Assembly: GCA_003260075.1 (NCBI GenBank) | Contig: QLIY01000209.1 | Span: forward strand, 62,001 to 126,000 | Reading direction: 5' to 3' | DNA length: 64,000 nucleotides | DNA from: Phallusia mammillata | Taxonomy: Eukaryota > Chordata > Ascidiacea > Phlebobranchia > Ascidiidae | Shown: positions 53,201 through 64,000 of the stretch, one piece after another | Layout: every line of letters starts with the position of its first letter | How positions within the stretch are numbered: the first letter of the stretch is position 1 | Position numbers and translations under genes: made by a program | Notes under the pieces: model-generated | What the model was told of the DNA's origin: nothing | What the model saw: only the letters and a program-made list of their open reading frames with translations | Database searches by the model: none

Positions 53201-56200
53201 CCAGTTTGCTTTGTCTAAAAATTCCATTTCACCTGTTGCATCCAACAACCTAAGCCTTCCTGAAGTCCATTCCCTCAAGAAGCAAATGACATGTAAGAAA
53301 AATGTGTGGTGCTTGTTATGTAATTTCACATAGTGCATGTGATGTTTTTATTAAAAAAATCTTTCACAACTTTTTTCCGCAAGAGTGATAAATGTCAAAA
53401 ATATTTTTTCGTGTTATTACAGCACCAGCAAAAGTTCCAAAAGTGCCAACTCAGCTGCCAAGACATACAGTTTTAACAACACTGAGTAATGTTACTTCCG
53501 AACACTTGTCTCAAGCGAATTCACCACTTCCCTCTCCTTGCTTTTCATCTACTGAATCTATACCTGGTACACCAGCAACTCCACTTGATAAAGACCCATT
53601 TGCTTCGAGTGATCAAATACCAGTTGTGTGCAGAAAAAACAAGGCAGTTCTGGATCGCAGGAAATTGGGCTCAGGTGGGTTTAGAAATCGCAATTTTTTC
53701 TTGGTTAACATGCCAAACTACTGGCCTTCTTTTGTAACTTTGACAACAAAAATTTGGGTCATTGCTATTGTTGTTTGATCAGTTTGCGTGTGAAAAGCCT
53801 GTGCGGGTGACCCACTAACCCCCTAAAGTGGGTAATATTTAAAAATAATGTAAAAATTCGATAAAATGTATACAGTTTGTAGATTGTATATCCATTGTAG
53901 GAAGCTTATTGTAATTATGCCTTTTGATTTTACTCGATTTGTTTTTGTTTTTTTTCTTTTTGTTTTGTTTTTTCTTCCCCGAAGTTTACCCACCCTCTTT
54001 TGTCATAAAATGTTTGGTGGATTTGAATGAAACTTTCACAGATGGTAGATAAAGTTATGCAGATGTGCCATCTGCTTCGTTTGACTTGATAACCCCAGTA
54101 TTCACCTCGCTAGCCCCAAAAATGTAATATGTTTTTGTATGTTGCTGCGCACCACAAACGAAAAATTTCTGTGGTGTAATAGTGTAATAAAGGCAACAGA
54201 ACATATGGTACTTGTGTTTGTGCATTATTGGTTGGACGTTTTTGCACATGCATGACAACAGAGGGGTGTTAACAGCCTTATGACGTCAGAAGCATTAACG
54301 AATGTTGCTTATAACACCTCTAGTGGTCAGAATTTTAAACATTGGCCGATTTGGATAAAATTTTACATGACTCTTGATTGGTTCATTGTGGTTTCATATT
54401 TTATACTTTTGGGTGTAAAACCTCATCAGTTTCCCCCTTAACCCCCTAAAATGGGTAAGTTTTTTAAACAGTGTCTGAATTGAATGAAATTTGGACAGCT
54501 TGTAGAGTGTGCCATTTATAGGTGTAGAATGTTGTGTTTCACCCTGTGGCCCCAACTGTTACCCCACTAGCCCTCCAAAATGGGTCAATTTTTTAAACAA
54601 TGTCTGAATTGAATGAAACTTGGACAGCTTGTAGAGTGTGCCTATTTATAGNTCCAAAATGGGTCAATTTTTTAAACAATGTCTGAATTGAATGAAACTT
54701 GGACAGCTTGTAGAGTGTGCCTATTTATAGTGTCGATTGTTGTGTTCAACCTTGTAGCCCTATTATTTACCCCCCTACAATTGTGTGCAATTCGCCATTA
54801 ATAGGAGATCATTGTTGTGTTTAGCCCTTTTTCTCAGATGAAGAAAAACCTTCAAAAATGTGCGAATGGAATGAAATTTGAATAGTTCGCATATTTATTT
54901 TTGAACAGTTTGCATATTTGCATCTATACAGCATATTTATTTATTCTTACTACCGATCACTGTGTTTTACCTTTAACAACAAACTTTCTCATAGTTATCT
55001 CTTGAAATGCATTGTTTAAACTTTGCCATGTGTGGGGACCCATGAGTTTCTGCTTGCAGAAACAACCAAGGTTACAAAAGACAGTGGCTGATATGGGACC
55101 CAATATAAAATATAAGTAGGAAATATATTAATGTTTCAAAATAGGTTATAATTACCCCCTTATGTGCTAAGCCATCCTTCTAGTTTTGACTTGACTTTGA
55201 TCATTACAAACTTAACAGTTAATGTATTCTTCCAAGCCACATTTTATCCAAAAATAAATAAAATCAAAAGTCTTTATAGCTATAATGCTGTTAAATCGGT
55301 TTCTGTTTTTTTATTGCAGGCCAAAGAGGAAAGTGCATTTTGTTTCAAGACAACTGGATGACACCATCAGAGTTCGAGATTGCATGTGGTCTAAGCATGT
55401 CAAAGGATTGGAAAAGAAGTATTCGCCATGGCAGTGGACCAACAATACAGAAACTAATCAATGAAGGATACTTACTCCCCCATTCTGCCCAATGCACATG
55501 TGCTGTTTGCAGTGATGATGATTCTGTGGTAAGTTTTACACAAATCTCAAAATAAACTACTGTAAAAAAGAGAAAAACAAACTTACATAATAAAAGGTGA
55601 ATGTCCAGTATAAAACAGGAAATAAAATCAAAAACATGCAAGTATATTGTTAAGATGTGCATTTTAATACATGCACAGATAAAGTTACTCTATTGGTTTG
55701 AGAATCCTACATACCATATAAATACCACAAATTATGATGCAAAATGTTTGATGTGTGCAAATTGCATGTAATGCATTAAAAAAGGCCGGATTGGAGAGCT
55801 GATGGACTTTCAATACAATTTCAATCATTAACATTTTTGGGTCAAACATGTTTAAAACAACATCATTGATCATTATCAACATCATCAAATGTGTGTTTTT
55901 GTTACAGACATGTCCAGTGCGTCTGTTTCAACCTTACAAAAGAAGAAAACGCAGTGCAGCCGGAAATCTTACTCCACATTCACCAATTGCAAGCCCTGTC
56001 AGTGGAAAATATTTGTCAACATCAGAAAGCCTGGACAGCCCCCTTTCTGACCTGAGGAAATCAGCAACACCAGTTTCACACAACGCATTTTTCGGTTTGT
56101 TTTGAGACCTTGAGATTGTTTGTACATTTTTAACACATGATGTATTTTAGCATCACCCATTCCACACAAAATTAAAGCTGCAAATCTTCAACTAGAATCC

Positions 56201-57933
56201 GACAACCTCATTCGTTCGCTCAATGCTGAGGTGAGGAGTTAACTTAGTTTTCTGTTTATGAACTTTCAAAAACGACTTAGGTTTTGTAAATTCGTGCGTA
56301 CCTGAAACGCATTGACCCGACCTTCGCATCGTTTTAGCAAATAGAGACTTTTCTTTTAACAGACCGACTTGGTTGAACAACGTATTTGGTGGCAACTGGA
56401 AGAAACGTCGAAAGGTCTTTTGGAACAAGCACAGCGACTCAACGAAGCCGTAGTGGAAGCTAAAAGTCTCTGTGCCAGCCGACGACTTCACTTAATGCAA
56501 AAACTCGCATCCCAGCTCAACAAAGAACGAATTCACGTTGGTTCCTAATCCCATAGCCTTACAATAAAAAAGATTTAGGATTTCAAACACGTGAACAAAA
56601 CATCCTGCGCGAAAATTACAAACAATGTATCAGGATGCTCTTGGTCCAGCGTTTTGTGGTGTATGAAATGCATGTCTGTTGTTTAAGTATGGTTACAGTG
56701 CAGAAGGTAAGGTCAATATTGCAAAATTTATCCACGCAGGTTCCACATCCTGAACCACCCAAAACCTTTTATCAAATGAAATCAGTTGCAACTAAGCAAG
56801 TCACACAGACCACAACTCTTCAACAGGGTTTGTATGTGTTGCAATAAACACTGTGTCTTTACGCAAAAACGATTGTTCGGTCATTAAATGTGGTAAAACG
56901 TGATAAGTTATAAACATCAGTATTATGAGGTATATGGGTGAAGTGGTATACATTTGAAATAACATTGAATGCTGTACATTTTGTTCACATTCGTAGCCTG
57001 GAACAACCACCAGGCATCAAAACTGGGAGCGCCGAAAATTGTTCCTGCAGAAATTCCTGAAGTTACTCTTCAAAGAAAGGCTTCATCCTCCAATCCACAA
57101 CACTGTAATACTTGCGGTGCATCAGCTATAAGTGAATGTACGGGCTGTCATAGGGCAACCTACTGTTCGACTGTTTGCCAAGAGAAGGTACAACTTGCTT
57201 GTAAATAGGGTTAGGATTCCGGGACTAAATTGGAAAATCCCTGGAACGGGATTTCCCGGGAACTTTACTTTTAAATCTCGGGATTAAGTTGCTGAGCTAA
57301 CAAGAACATTATAAGCTGTCTTTTAGCTTTAACGACACGACCGGAAGGCATTTTTGATAAAAATATAACTATTCTTCCCAAACTGAAACGAACGTCGTTT
57401 CTTTATTATGTCTTCAGTTTACCGCGCTATTGAAGTAAACTGTATGCCACTGTTGCCACCGGAAATTGTCTGATGTTATTAGCAACACGAAACATTTACG
57501 TTGTCGAAATACTATTTATGCGCAAACAAATTTTCACGCCCCGGTAGAAAAGATGTAGGCACCACGCATGTTTTATTTAACACAATAATACCATGCCTAG
57601 GGACGTTAGTTCATGCAAGATTTCCTTCAATTTGATAAACACATACCTCCATAATGTTATAAGCTAGGGTCCAATCCCGGGATTTCCTGCGGTTCCAACC
57701 CTACTTATGCGAGAATATTGCATTTATTCTAACATTTATGTTCCTTCTTTGACCAGTGATTTTAAATCGGTAATTTGCAGGACTGGCTGAGTGGTCACTC
57801 TGAAATATGCCAGAAAGAAGCTTCCGGTATCGAAAGCAAAGAAAGAAGTGAGCCAGTCACACCTGTGACAATATCTAACGAACCGCATGTGTCTGTTGCA
57901 AAAATCACAGCGTCCCATTCTGCTGAAAGTTAA
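50292..57933 (+). CDS. DEAF1: DEAF1-type transcription factor with SAND and MYND domains, 13 exons, 614 aa
   Basis: Exons: 50292-50378, 50479-50587, 51195-51220, 51305-51478, 53178-53292, 53423-53674, 55320-55528, 55908-56094, 56151-56230, 56363-56536, 56740-56827, 56997-57187, 57781-57933. The SAND domain (about 235-335) carries the DNA-contacting SKDWKRSIR (KDWK motif) and [10 protein letters not shown], followed by a basic PYKRRKR nuclear signal. The exon 9-10 stretch is predicted coiled coil. The C-terminal MYND finger is complete: C537, C540, C548, C551, C557, C561, H570, C574. DEAF1 proteins bind TTCG-type sites and regulate transcription. The exon 10 donor (GTTGGT at 56537) is weak. 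Without splicing there, the frame stops at 56546-56548, giving a form without MYND. The first exons and exon 3 (26 nt) are supported by phase only. Confidence 0.93.
51637..52130 (+). repeat. Tandem repeat of about 158 bp in DEAF1 intron 4
   Basis: A unit starting GTTTGGTCAAGAAAGAGTGC recurs at 51637, 51795 and 51952 (as GTTTGGTAAAG), with a truncated fourth start near 52097. Each unit includes CAGATGTTAGTTATTAA and a CCCACAGGCCCCC block. Units diverge by several percent. Confidence 0.85.
53820..54790 (+). repeat. Degenerate repeats in DEAF1 intron 6
   Basis: Recurring blocks with CCCCCTAAAATGGGT, TTTTTTAAACA, TGTCTGAATTGAATGAAA and TTGGACAGCTTGTAGAGTGTG occur near 53810, 54440, 54560 and 54653. 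The order (C-rich block, AAAATG, T-run, then GAAA-TTGGACAG) resembles the intron 4 repeat, so both introns probably hold members of one repeat family. 54574-54651 and 54653-54730 are identical across a single N. Confidence 0.7.
57206..57703. mobile_element. Candidate MITE in DEAF1 intron 12
   Basis: The left end is TAGGGTTAGGATTCCGGG. The right end reads, in reverse complement, TAGGGTTGGAACCGCAGG and then AAATCCCGGG, which also appears internally on the left (GGATTTCCCGGG). These imperfect inverted termini enclose about 500 nt with no coding frame. No clear target-site duplication was found. Confidence 0.55.
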
Positions 57934-59292
57934 TTTTGCTTTTTGTGTCTATTGAAAACTACCTATGTTTTCTCTCCCGGAATTTGTCATAGCGTGCACA
58001 TGTTACAATATCTTTAAATCTGAGTTTTAGGCTACATGTGTGCTTTTTTGAGTCTGCGAAGTTTCAGAAGACAAAAATAGGGAAAATTAAACAAAACAAC
58101 TTTTCTAGTGAGGGTTTTTGAGGTGTGTTTCCTTTAAGTGAAATATGAATATAGAAGTAGGTAGTTTGTTTAGGCTACCTTGCTGTACACTAAGGATAGG
58201 CCTAGATATAGAAAGTCGAAGTGTGCTACAAAAACACTACATTATGCAGAATGAAGGTTTTGTCGATTATTGAATCACATTTGTTTTACTATTTTTTGGG
58301 GGTAGCTGATTTCATTTTTTTTCTAAATTTTATTTTCAAAAATGCACTTGTTCGCTGAACAACCGTGATAACCCACTCCACGCAGTACCCAATGTCAGGA
58401 AGCGTAGTGGGTCGATTTTACAAAAAAAAATATATTACGTTGGAGTTTTGATTGTTATGGGGTCAAGTCTCCACCTTTGTAAACTGTACATCTCAAAAAA
58501 ACTTTGTTAACCCCTTGGTTAGTTACTGGCTGGTAACACGTGATTTTCCGCCATAAGTGTGACGTCATTTTAGTGCTCAAAAACCTCAAGTGGTCAAATA
58601 TTAAATGATTAATAATATCGTTTAGGCTTAATATATCTCCAAAACAATGTTTTTTAACAGCACAGTACAACTGCTAATGTTCCTTTTTTTTTAAATAATC
58701 GCAAGTTTGATTTGTGGGAAGCTTAGTTATGAAGAAAGGCAGGCCAACTGACAAAGGATGGTGATTGTTCTGACCTGGCATTGAAATGCTTTTGTGGGGA
58801 ATCGTTGAAAGTAGTATTAAACTTTTTTTTTTGCAAATATTGCACTTTATAAGTTGTTCATTGTCTTTTATTTTTGAATGAATTTTCACTGTAATCTTGT
58901 GTTTTGATGTGGATTGTTTTATCACAGTGAGTTGGCAGAGCAACAGGCAACCAATGCAATGCGAAATAATTAAGATACAAACGTAATCGCATATAGTTCA
59001 TTGCATAGTAAATTAGTAAACAGTGAAAAACATAACATTTGGCGTAACTACTGTACAAACTTGCTTTAACTTGTGAGGTGCATGAAAGGTCGTTCACTGC
59101 AAGGGCCGTCTGTGCGTGCCGGTTGGTAAAAAGTGCATTACTATTCATCAAACCAGAAACAAGAAAATCGTTTTAAAACGACAGAACATGTTGAACAAAA
59201 TATCAGCTTTGTAGCTTGGGGCTGATCTACCAAGTTATTTATGCGGGACAAGAGTGTTAATGTGAATTGTTCACAGCAAGTTAGCTTTCAAG
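57934..59292. other. Intergenic between DEAF1 and the CxxC-pair gene
   Basis: AT-rich DNA with T-runs, containing the DEAF1 3' UTR and the promoter of the next gene. Short antisense open frames (about 58455-59151) have no recognisable content. No clear AATAAA was identified for DEAF1. Confidence 0.5.
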
Positions 59293-62200
59293 ATGGCGGA
59301 AAACTCAAACAATGTTACAACGGAAGAAGCAACGGTTATCTTCTCGGTTGACAAAACCAAGTTACACAAACTAACGACAGGAATGAGTAAGTTTTGTCAG
59401 TAAACCGATTGTTGTGACATCCTATAAACTAATTGCTAAATAGCGTCTAAATTGCATCGTGTAAAGTCGTTATATGCGATGGCATGCAATCAATCGAACA
59501 ACGTAAGTGCAAATCTTTTTCGTTGTTAAACAATCCTTATCAAAGACATTACCAGCCGTTTCGTGCAAACGTAACTGGGTCACAGCGCCTAAAGTTTGTT
59601 TTTGCGTTTGTTTCGTTATAAAACAACCTCACCAAGTGCTGCGTTTCTGTGTTGCATAATCGTTGGTTAATTATGTTTTTCTTCAAACAAACGCCATTCT
59701 GTAGCAGATTGGCATCACAAAGTTATTTATCTTACAAAATGATTTGGATAATTAATGTTATCTACCTCAAATTGGGTTTGAAATCAATGTATGACCTTTT
59801 TTGTTAAAAAGCAATTGATTTAGCTTCCATCACAATTTAAGTTGGAATTTTTGTTTTCATGGCAATGTTAAACCATCCATTTTTTGCTTTTTTTGGTTGT
59901 CTTTAGTGAAAGGTGTGTGATGTGTATGGTTCTGTAAACTATACACTGCTATATGGTCTAAATTGTCCCTATGAAGTTTGTTTACCATCCATTCATAGTT
60001 TAAAGTTTACATAGTTCACCAGATCTAACCAGGCAAAGAGCTGCTTTGGTTAGAAGTTTTTGTACCTGATCTTACTTCACGTTCGATAAAGTTTTTCGAA
60101 AAATTATACTTAAAGCCCCCTAGAAATTATACTTAAAGCCCCCCAGATTTTCTTTATCAAATACAAAAAGTCAATATGAGAGTTATTTGAAAGGTTGTCG
60201 ATTCCAAATGAGTTTATCAAACTTATATTTTCAGGTTTGCTTGAAATCTTTAAGATCATCAAAAAGAAGAATGTGGAAATAACAATGGACAAAAGTAATG
60301 AAAACAACTCGGACTCGAAAACATTATGTTTCATTTGCTTATTTAAAGAGCAGATTCTAAAGGTAATTGCAATCAAAACTCGGTGATGTAATTTCTAAAT
60401 TTTGTCCATTTATTGTCCACTTTTGCTTCAAAGTTTAGAAAGTACCTTGTAGGAGGATAATATTGACCCATGTTTATGGACCAATATGTATCTAGTATCT
60501 CTTGAGCTGAGATAACATTCAATGTTGAAGGCAAGTTTTGTGCATTCATGGCCTGGTAACTTATCATCTCTGTGAAATTAAGTGCGCTATAGGCCGTTGT
60601 TACTGCAGGTTTATGTGTGGAAGTAAACGTTTTGGAATAAAAACTTGGTCGCATGAACGTAAAACGTTTGTTTACACGATTCGCAACATACGCAACTTGT
60701 TTAAATTTGCGACGCTCTTTGAATCTCGTCGAACCTAGGGCGCACCACGGCCCGTTGTTTCCGATACGTACGCTTGCCAAGAAACGCGTATGGCCGAAGT
60801 TACCGTCACTACACATTCCTGCATAGTCAGCGAAACTCGTTTTGGCTTTGCCTCATGCCGACATACAGTTTAACGTTTTTTGAAGGCTTTCCGTTTCAAG
60901 TCGGCGAATCGTCTATTAACTCGTCACTTCCATCGTGTGCAACATGGACTTGTTGTAAATGTTTATTATTTAAACTTTTAACGAACAAACACCTATTTTT
61001 GGCTATGGCAGGTTAATGTCAACCTAAGTTCAGGATATCAAAACCTAATAGATTCTAACTTAAGCTCTTAATCTGGCATGAGTGTATTGTTTGATTTAGT
61101 GTTGTTTAATTAGCCCATCTAAAACAGTGGTTTTAAATGTACACATTTTTGATAATATCTGCTTGGAAGTTGTAACTCAACTCAAGCTTTTCGGGTTGTT
61201 TCGAGGCTTAAGTTTTGATTAAAACTGCAAGATTTGGGCTTATATTTGTTGTAATTTTCCTCTTATGCACAGACACACATTCACCCTGCCTAAATGTTAG
61301 TTTGTTCTGTACAGTTGTACATCCCACAGTGCTTTATGTAGATATGTCCAATCAGAAAACTTATCCTTTAGTCGTAATTGGGGATTTCACACAGAATTGG
61401 CACGTTCTAGTTTTATATCTGCATTTTGGGGGCTAGACCCATGGGGCAACTCAGGTTACCGTAGTTGTTATTTGCTCACTAAATTATAGCTTGGTCAAAA
61501 TCTAACACAACCAAAAAAAGTTGAATTTTATCAACAGTAATTGCAAAAATGCATTAAACTGATGGTGCATTCATAATAAGTTCTGAGGTTGTTCTGCCTG
61601 AAACAAATGAATTAAGCATTATGAAATTTGTTTGGTAACGTCGAATAAGGTCGCTGAAGTTTAATGATATTAAAATTTATGTTCTGCCAGTACACGGATC
61701 AGCTTATACTTTGTTGAATTGGAAATTGAAATTTACTTATCTAACTGGCTTTAATAAAACTTATCTAATTAAAACTTTGTGCAATGTTTGGATTTTCTTA
61801 TTAAAGCAACAGTTGATCATTTTGTTCACATGAATAACTTGCCTGTTTAGCATACTACTTAGTATATATGTTTGGAGCACATTTGATTGCAAAGTTGACA
61901 CCCATCTCTTCCTGCATTTGCACTAAGTGATATATTTTTGCTTTTTACCAGGATTTATGGACAAAGTTGCCTGCTAACTACAAAACAACTTTAACCCCAA
62001 GAATGGAAAGCACAGTCTTCAGCAACTCTGACGAAGATAGCAATAAAAGTATGTTCACTCAGTTTCTAACCATTGTATCAACTAATGAATTTCATTTGTT
62101 GTTAACAGTTGTTCGCACAAAACTACTACATCATGATTTTCAAGATTCATCTGTACATTCTATTGATAATCAACAACTTGGTAATTGTACACAGCTTACT

Positions 62201-64000
62201 TAATTTTTCTAATGCCTGCTCTTACTGAAAAAAATGTTTGTTAGCCTACAAATGAATAACTCCTGTCTAAAATACTAAAAATGTTTTTGAAATATGTTTT
62301 TTTGCAATGCCTAAAGATCGTAATCTTGTGACAATTCTTTTTATCTTTTGTTGTAGAAGCAGATTTGAGCAATGGATTTTCAGAAAGTGAGGAAAAAACT
62401 TTGCAAAATAAAATTAAGCATCTGTTTGTCAATGTGGCGGTAAGTTCTTCGATTTTAGTCAAATGCCTTATGTTTTCTAGACTTGTTCTTTGCATTCTTA
62501 ATTTCAAAACAACAAGATTGTACACACAAAAATGTCGGTACACTTTGCTTTGGGTGTCAATCTATTTAGCAGGCCCAGTTATGTCTATAATGCAGAAATG
62601 AGGATAAAAATTACTGCTCCAAAGAGGTGGTGCTGCCAACATTAGAATTTTCATCACATTTTTTACCACTTACTTTAGGCCAAGTTATATTACAGATAAG
62701 ATTGATTTGATAAAGGTGCACATAATCGAATCGTTTCACAAAGTTTCTATGATGGCAGTTTCTTGTGTTCACATAATGCACCAAATGCATGAAACCAAGG
62801 TCACAGTGTTGCTGTTGTTTTTGTATTTTTGCTGTCTCCTCTTACAGTAAAAACGTAAGAGTCATGGTAACAGATGGCAGAGACTGTAAGCAACTGATTA
62901 CCACTGTACGCCAGGCCCATTGAAGGTGTAACACCCATCAGGGTTGATCCCAGTTATGAATTTATGTTTATCTCAACTGATTATATAATTTAAGCTGTAA
63001 TGTGACATTTATTGGTTTGTTGCAGGAAAACCTGTTGGCGTTCAACGACGATTGCAGCGATCACGTGCAAGATTGGGAACCACAGGCTGATGACGACATG
63101 CCCGTGTTTTTGGCTTCTACGAATCTATCACGTGATTACGTTGAATCTCATGAAGTATTGTCGAAATATTGCAAGTACTCACACTCAGACAATCTTCAGG
63201 ACAAAGTGGTGAGCAAAGCACTGTTGTGGGTTTCATAAAAACTGAAGCGCGCTTTACGCTGTTTGCAGCAAAACGTTGCGTGTGACCCACTTACGTTCAA
63301 GACACCCATTGTAACACCTGCATAACCTGTTTGTCGTTGCATATGCCTCTGGCTGTAATTTGGTAAAATGCCTTTTAAATCACGAAAAATGAAAATTAAA
63401 CAAAAAAGTTATCAAAAGGCCGAGAATGTAAGCCAACTGACTGACAAATGAAATGAAAAAATGACATGCATGTGTTTACATTTTAAATTATGATGCCAAG
63501 TTTAGCGTTTGAAACGTTGTGCTGATCGCTGGCTTAATAAAAGGAAAACCATGCTTGAAACAGGTTTTTGGATAGAAAATTGTGGCAAGTTGCTTCGCAT
63601 AACTGCATGTTTCGTTTCCTGTCATTGCACTTCTACATGCAGTTAAATTGTAAACAACATTGTTTTTGTAGGTCGGGTTTAAAGTGTGCAAAAAGTGCAT
63701 GGATGCAATCAGTTTTGTCAGCGAACGAACTGATGAGGACCAACTTTCCAAATCGGCAAACGCAGTTGATCTTCTGAACCACGTGATAACAATGCTGTAC
63801 GTTTGCGCGAGCGAGTGTGATGAAACCGACCATGATGATGATGACGTCGACAGAAGTGACGTAGAAAATTGCGTTGCTGACATCAACAAAAATGATGCCT
63901 CTGAATTTGTGCAAAAACAAACTGAAAAACTGGACGGAAAATTTGTGACAGTGCAAATCGCTGCGGACACAGATGAATATGATAATGAACATGTTGTATC
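59293..64000 (+). CDS. Probable zinc-binding protein with a ZAD-like split CxxC domain, 5' part, at least 6 exons
   Basis: Exons: 59293-59386, 60235-60362, 61952-62048, 62357-62439, 63026-63208 and 63672 to beyond the right edge. All phases close and 304 residues are visible. The start MAENSNN follows the last in-frame region of the leader. C63-x2-C66 (LCFIC) and C201-x2-C204 (FKVCKKCMDAI) resemble the two zinc-ligand pairs of ZAD domains (compare the CKKC of ZNF276-type proteins), with D-LWTKLP between. Here, though, the pairs lie about 135 residues apart, with a long acidic, Ser-rich insert (exons 3-5). The end of the window is strongly acidic (DDDDVDRSD). A ZAD/C2H2 zinc-finger transcription factor is a reasonable guess, but no C2H2 finger is within view. 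Confidence 0.7.
60373..60816 (-). CDS. Unidentified intronless ORF (147 aa) nested antisense in an intron
   Basis: A 148-codon frame from ATG at 60816-60814 to TGA at 60373. It lies wholly within intron 2 of the CxxC-pair gene on the opposite strand and ends ten bases from that gene's exon 2 donor. The composition is protein-like: basic N-terminal half (RFKERRKFKQ) and aromatic-rich C-terminal half (MGQYYPPTRYF, WTKFRNYI). No family is recognised. The frame stays open for only 12 codons upstream of the ATG before a TGA. It could be an intronless gene, a retrocopy fragment, or chance. Confidence 0.4.
   Translation of the reverse strand: MCSDGNFGHTRFLASVRIGNNGPWCALGSTRFKERRKFKQVAYVANRVNKRFTFMRPSFYSKTFTSTHKPAVTTAYSALNFTEMISYQAMNAQNLPSTLNVISAQEILDTYWSINMGQYYPPTRYFLNFEAKVDNKWTKFRNYITEF

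Overview
The window is eukaryotic nuclear DNA from an invertebrate chordate, most probably an ascidian of the genus Ciona. Support for this is indirect: AT-rich DNA with many short GT-AG introns, single orthologues of housekeeping genes that vertebrates often hold in several copies, a tight two-gene cluster whose downstream start codon sits right behind a splice acceptor (as in SL-trans-spliced ascidian operons), and signs of very high haplotype polymorphism. The species cannot be fixed from the sequence alone.

Layout. 1-693 (minus) holds the first exon of a secreted or receptor ectodomain gene that runs off the left edge. 770-6800 is repeat-rich, with three near-identical copies of one locus separated by single-N gaps; one copy carries a clean 532-bp hAT-like insertion. 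6800-9135 (plus) is a three-exon GPCR whose Cys-rich N-terminal domain is a paralogue of the ectodomain at 62-693. 9821-17849 (plus) is a complete 15-exon mitofusin. Convergent with it lie PDRG1 (18069-18530, minus) and TMEM230 (18600-19029, minus), which look like a two-gene operon. 23472-40783 (minus) is a cyclin D gene of six short exons spread over 17 kb; this CpG-rich stretch looks empty until the exons are translated. 45190-46780 (plus) is PSMA1 (proteasome alpha-6/alpha1 type subunit). 47577-49458 (minus) is V-ATPase subunit C. 50292-57933 (plus) is a DEAF1-type transcription factor with SAND and MYND domains. 59293 to the right edge (plus) is the 5' part of a gene with two widely spaced CxxC pairs resembling a ZAD domain, with an unidentified antisense ORF in one intron.

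Most genes were rebuilt exon by exon. Every intron proposed has GT-AG ends and every splice phase closes: mitofusin 798 aa, cyclin D 319 aa, PSMA1 284 aa, V-ATPase C 385 aa, DEAF1 614 aa, GPCR 611 aa, PDRG1 132 aa, TMEM230 115 aa. These are mostly unrelated cellular functions (mitochondrial fusion, vesicle traffic, chaperone cofactor, cell cycle, proteolysis, proton pumping, transcription). Only the TMEM230-PDRG1 pair and the V-ATPase C/DEAF1 head-to-head pair suggest shared regulation.

The most unusual signal is structural. Four independent tandem duplications have a 10-11 nt poly-G run exactly at the junction between slightly diverged copies, and two further poly-G tracts of 69 and 89 nt occur. 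All six are G on the plus strand, with no comparable C run. This is either a G-tract-linked duplication mechanism or a systematic assembly artefact, and it deserves a read-level check.
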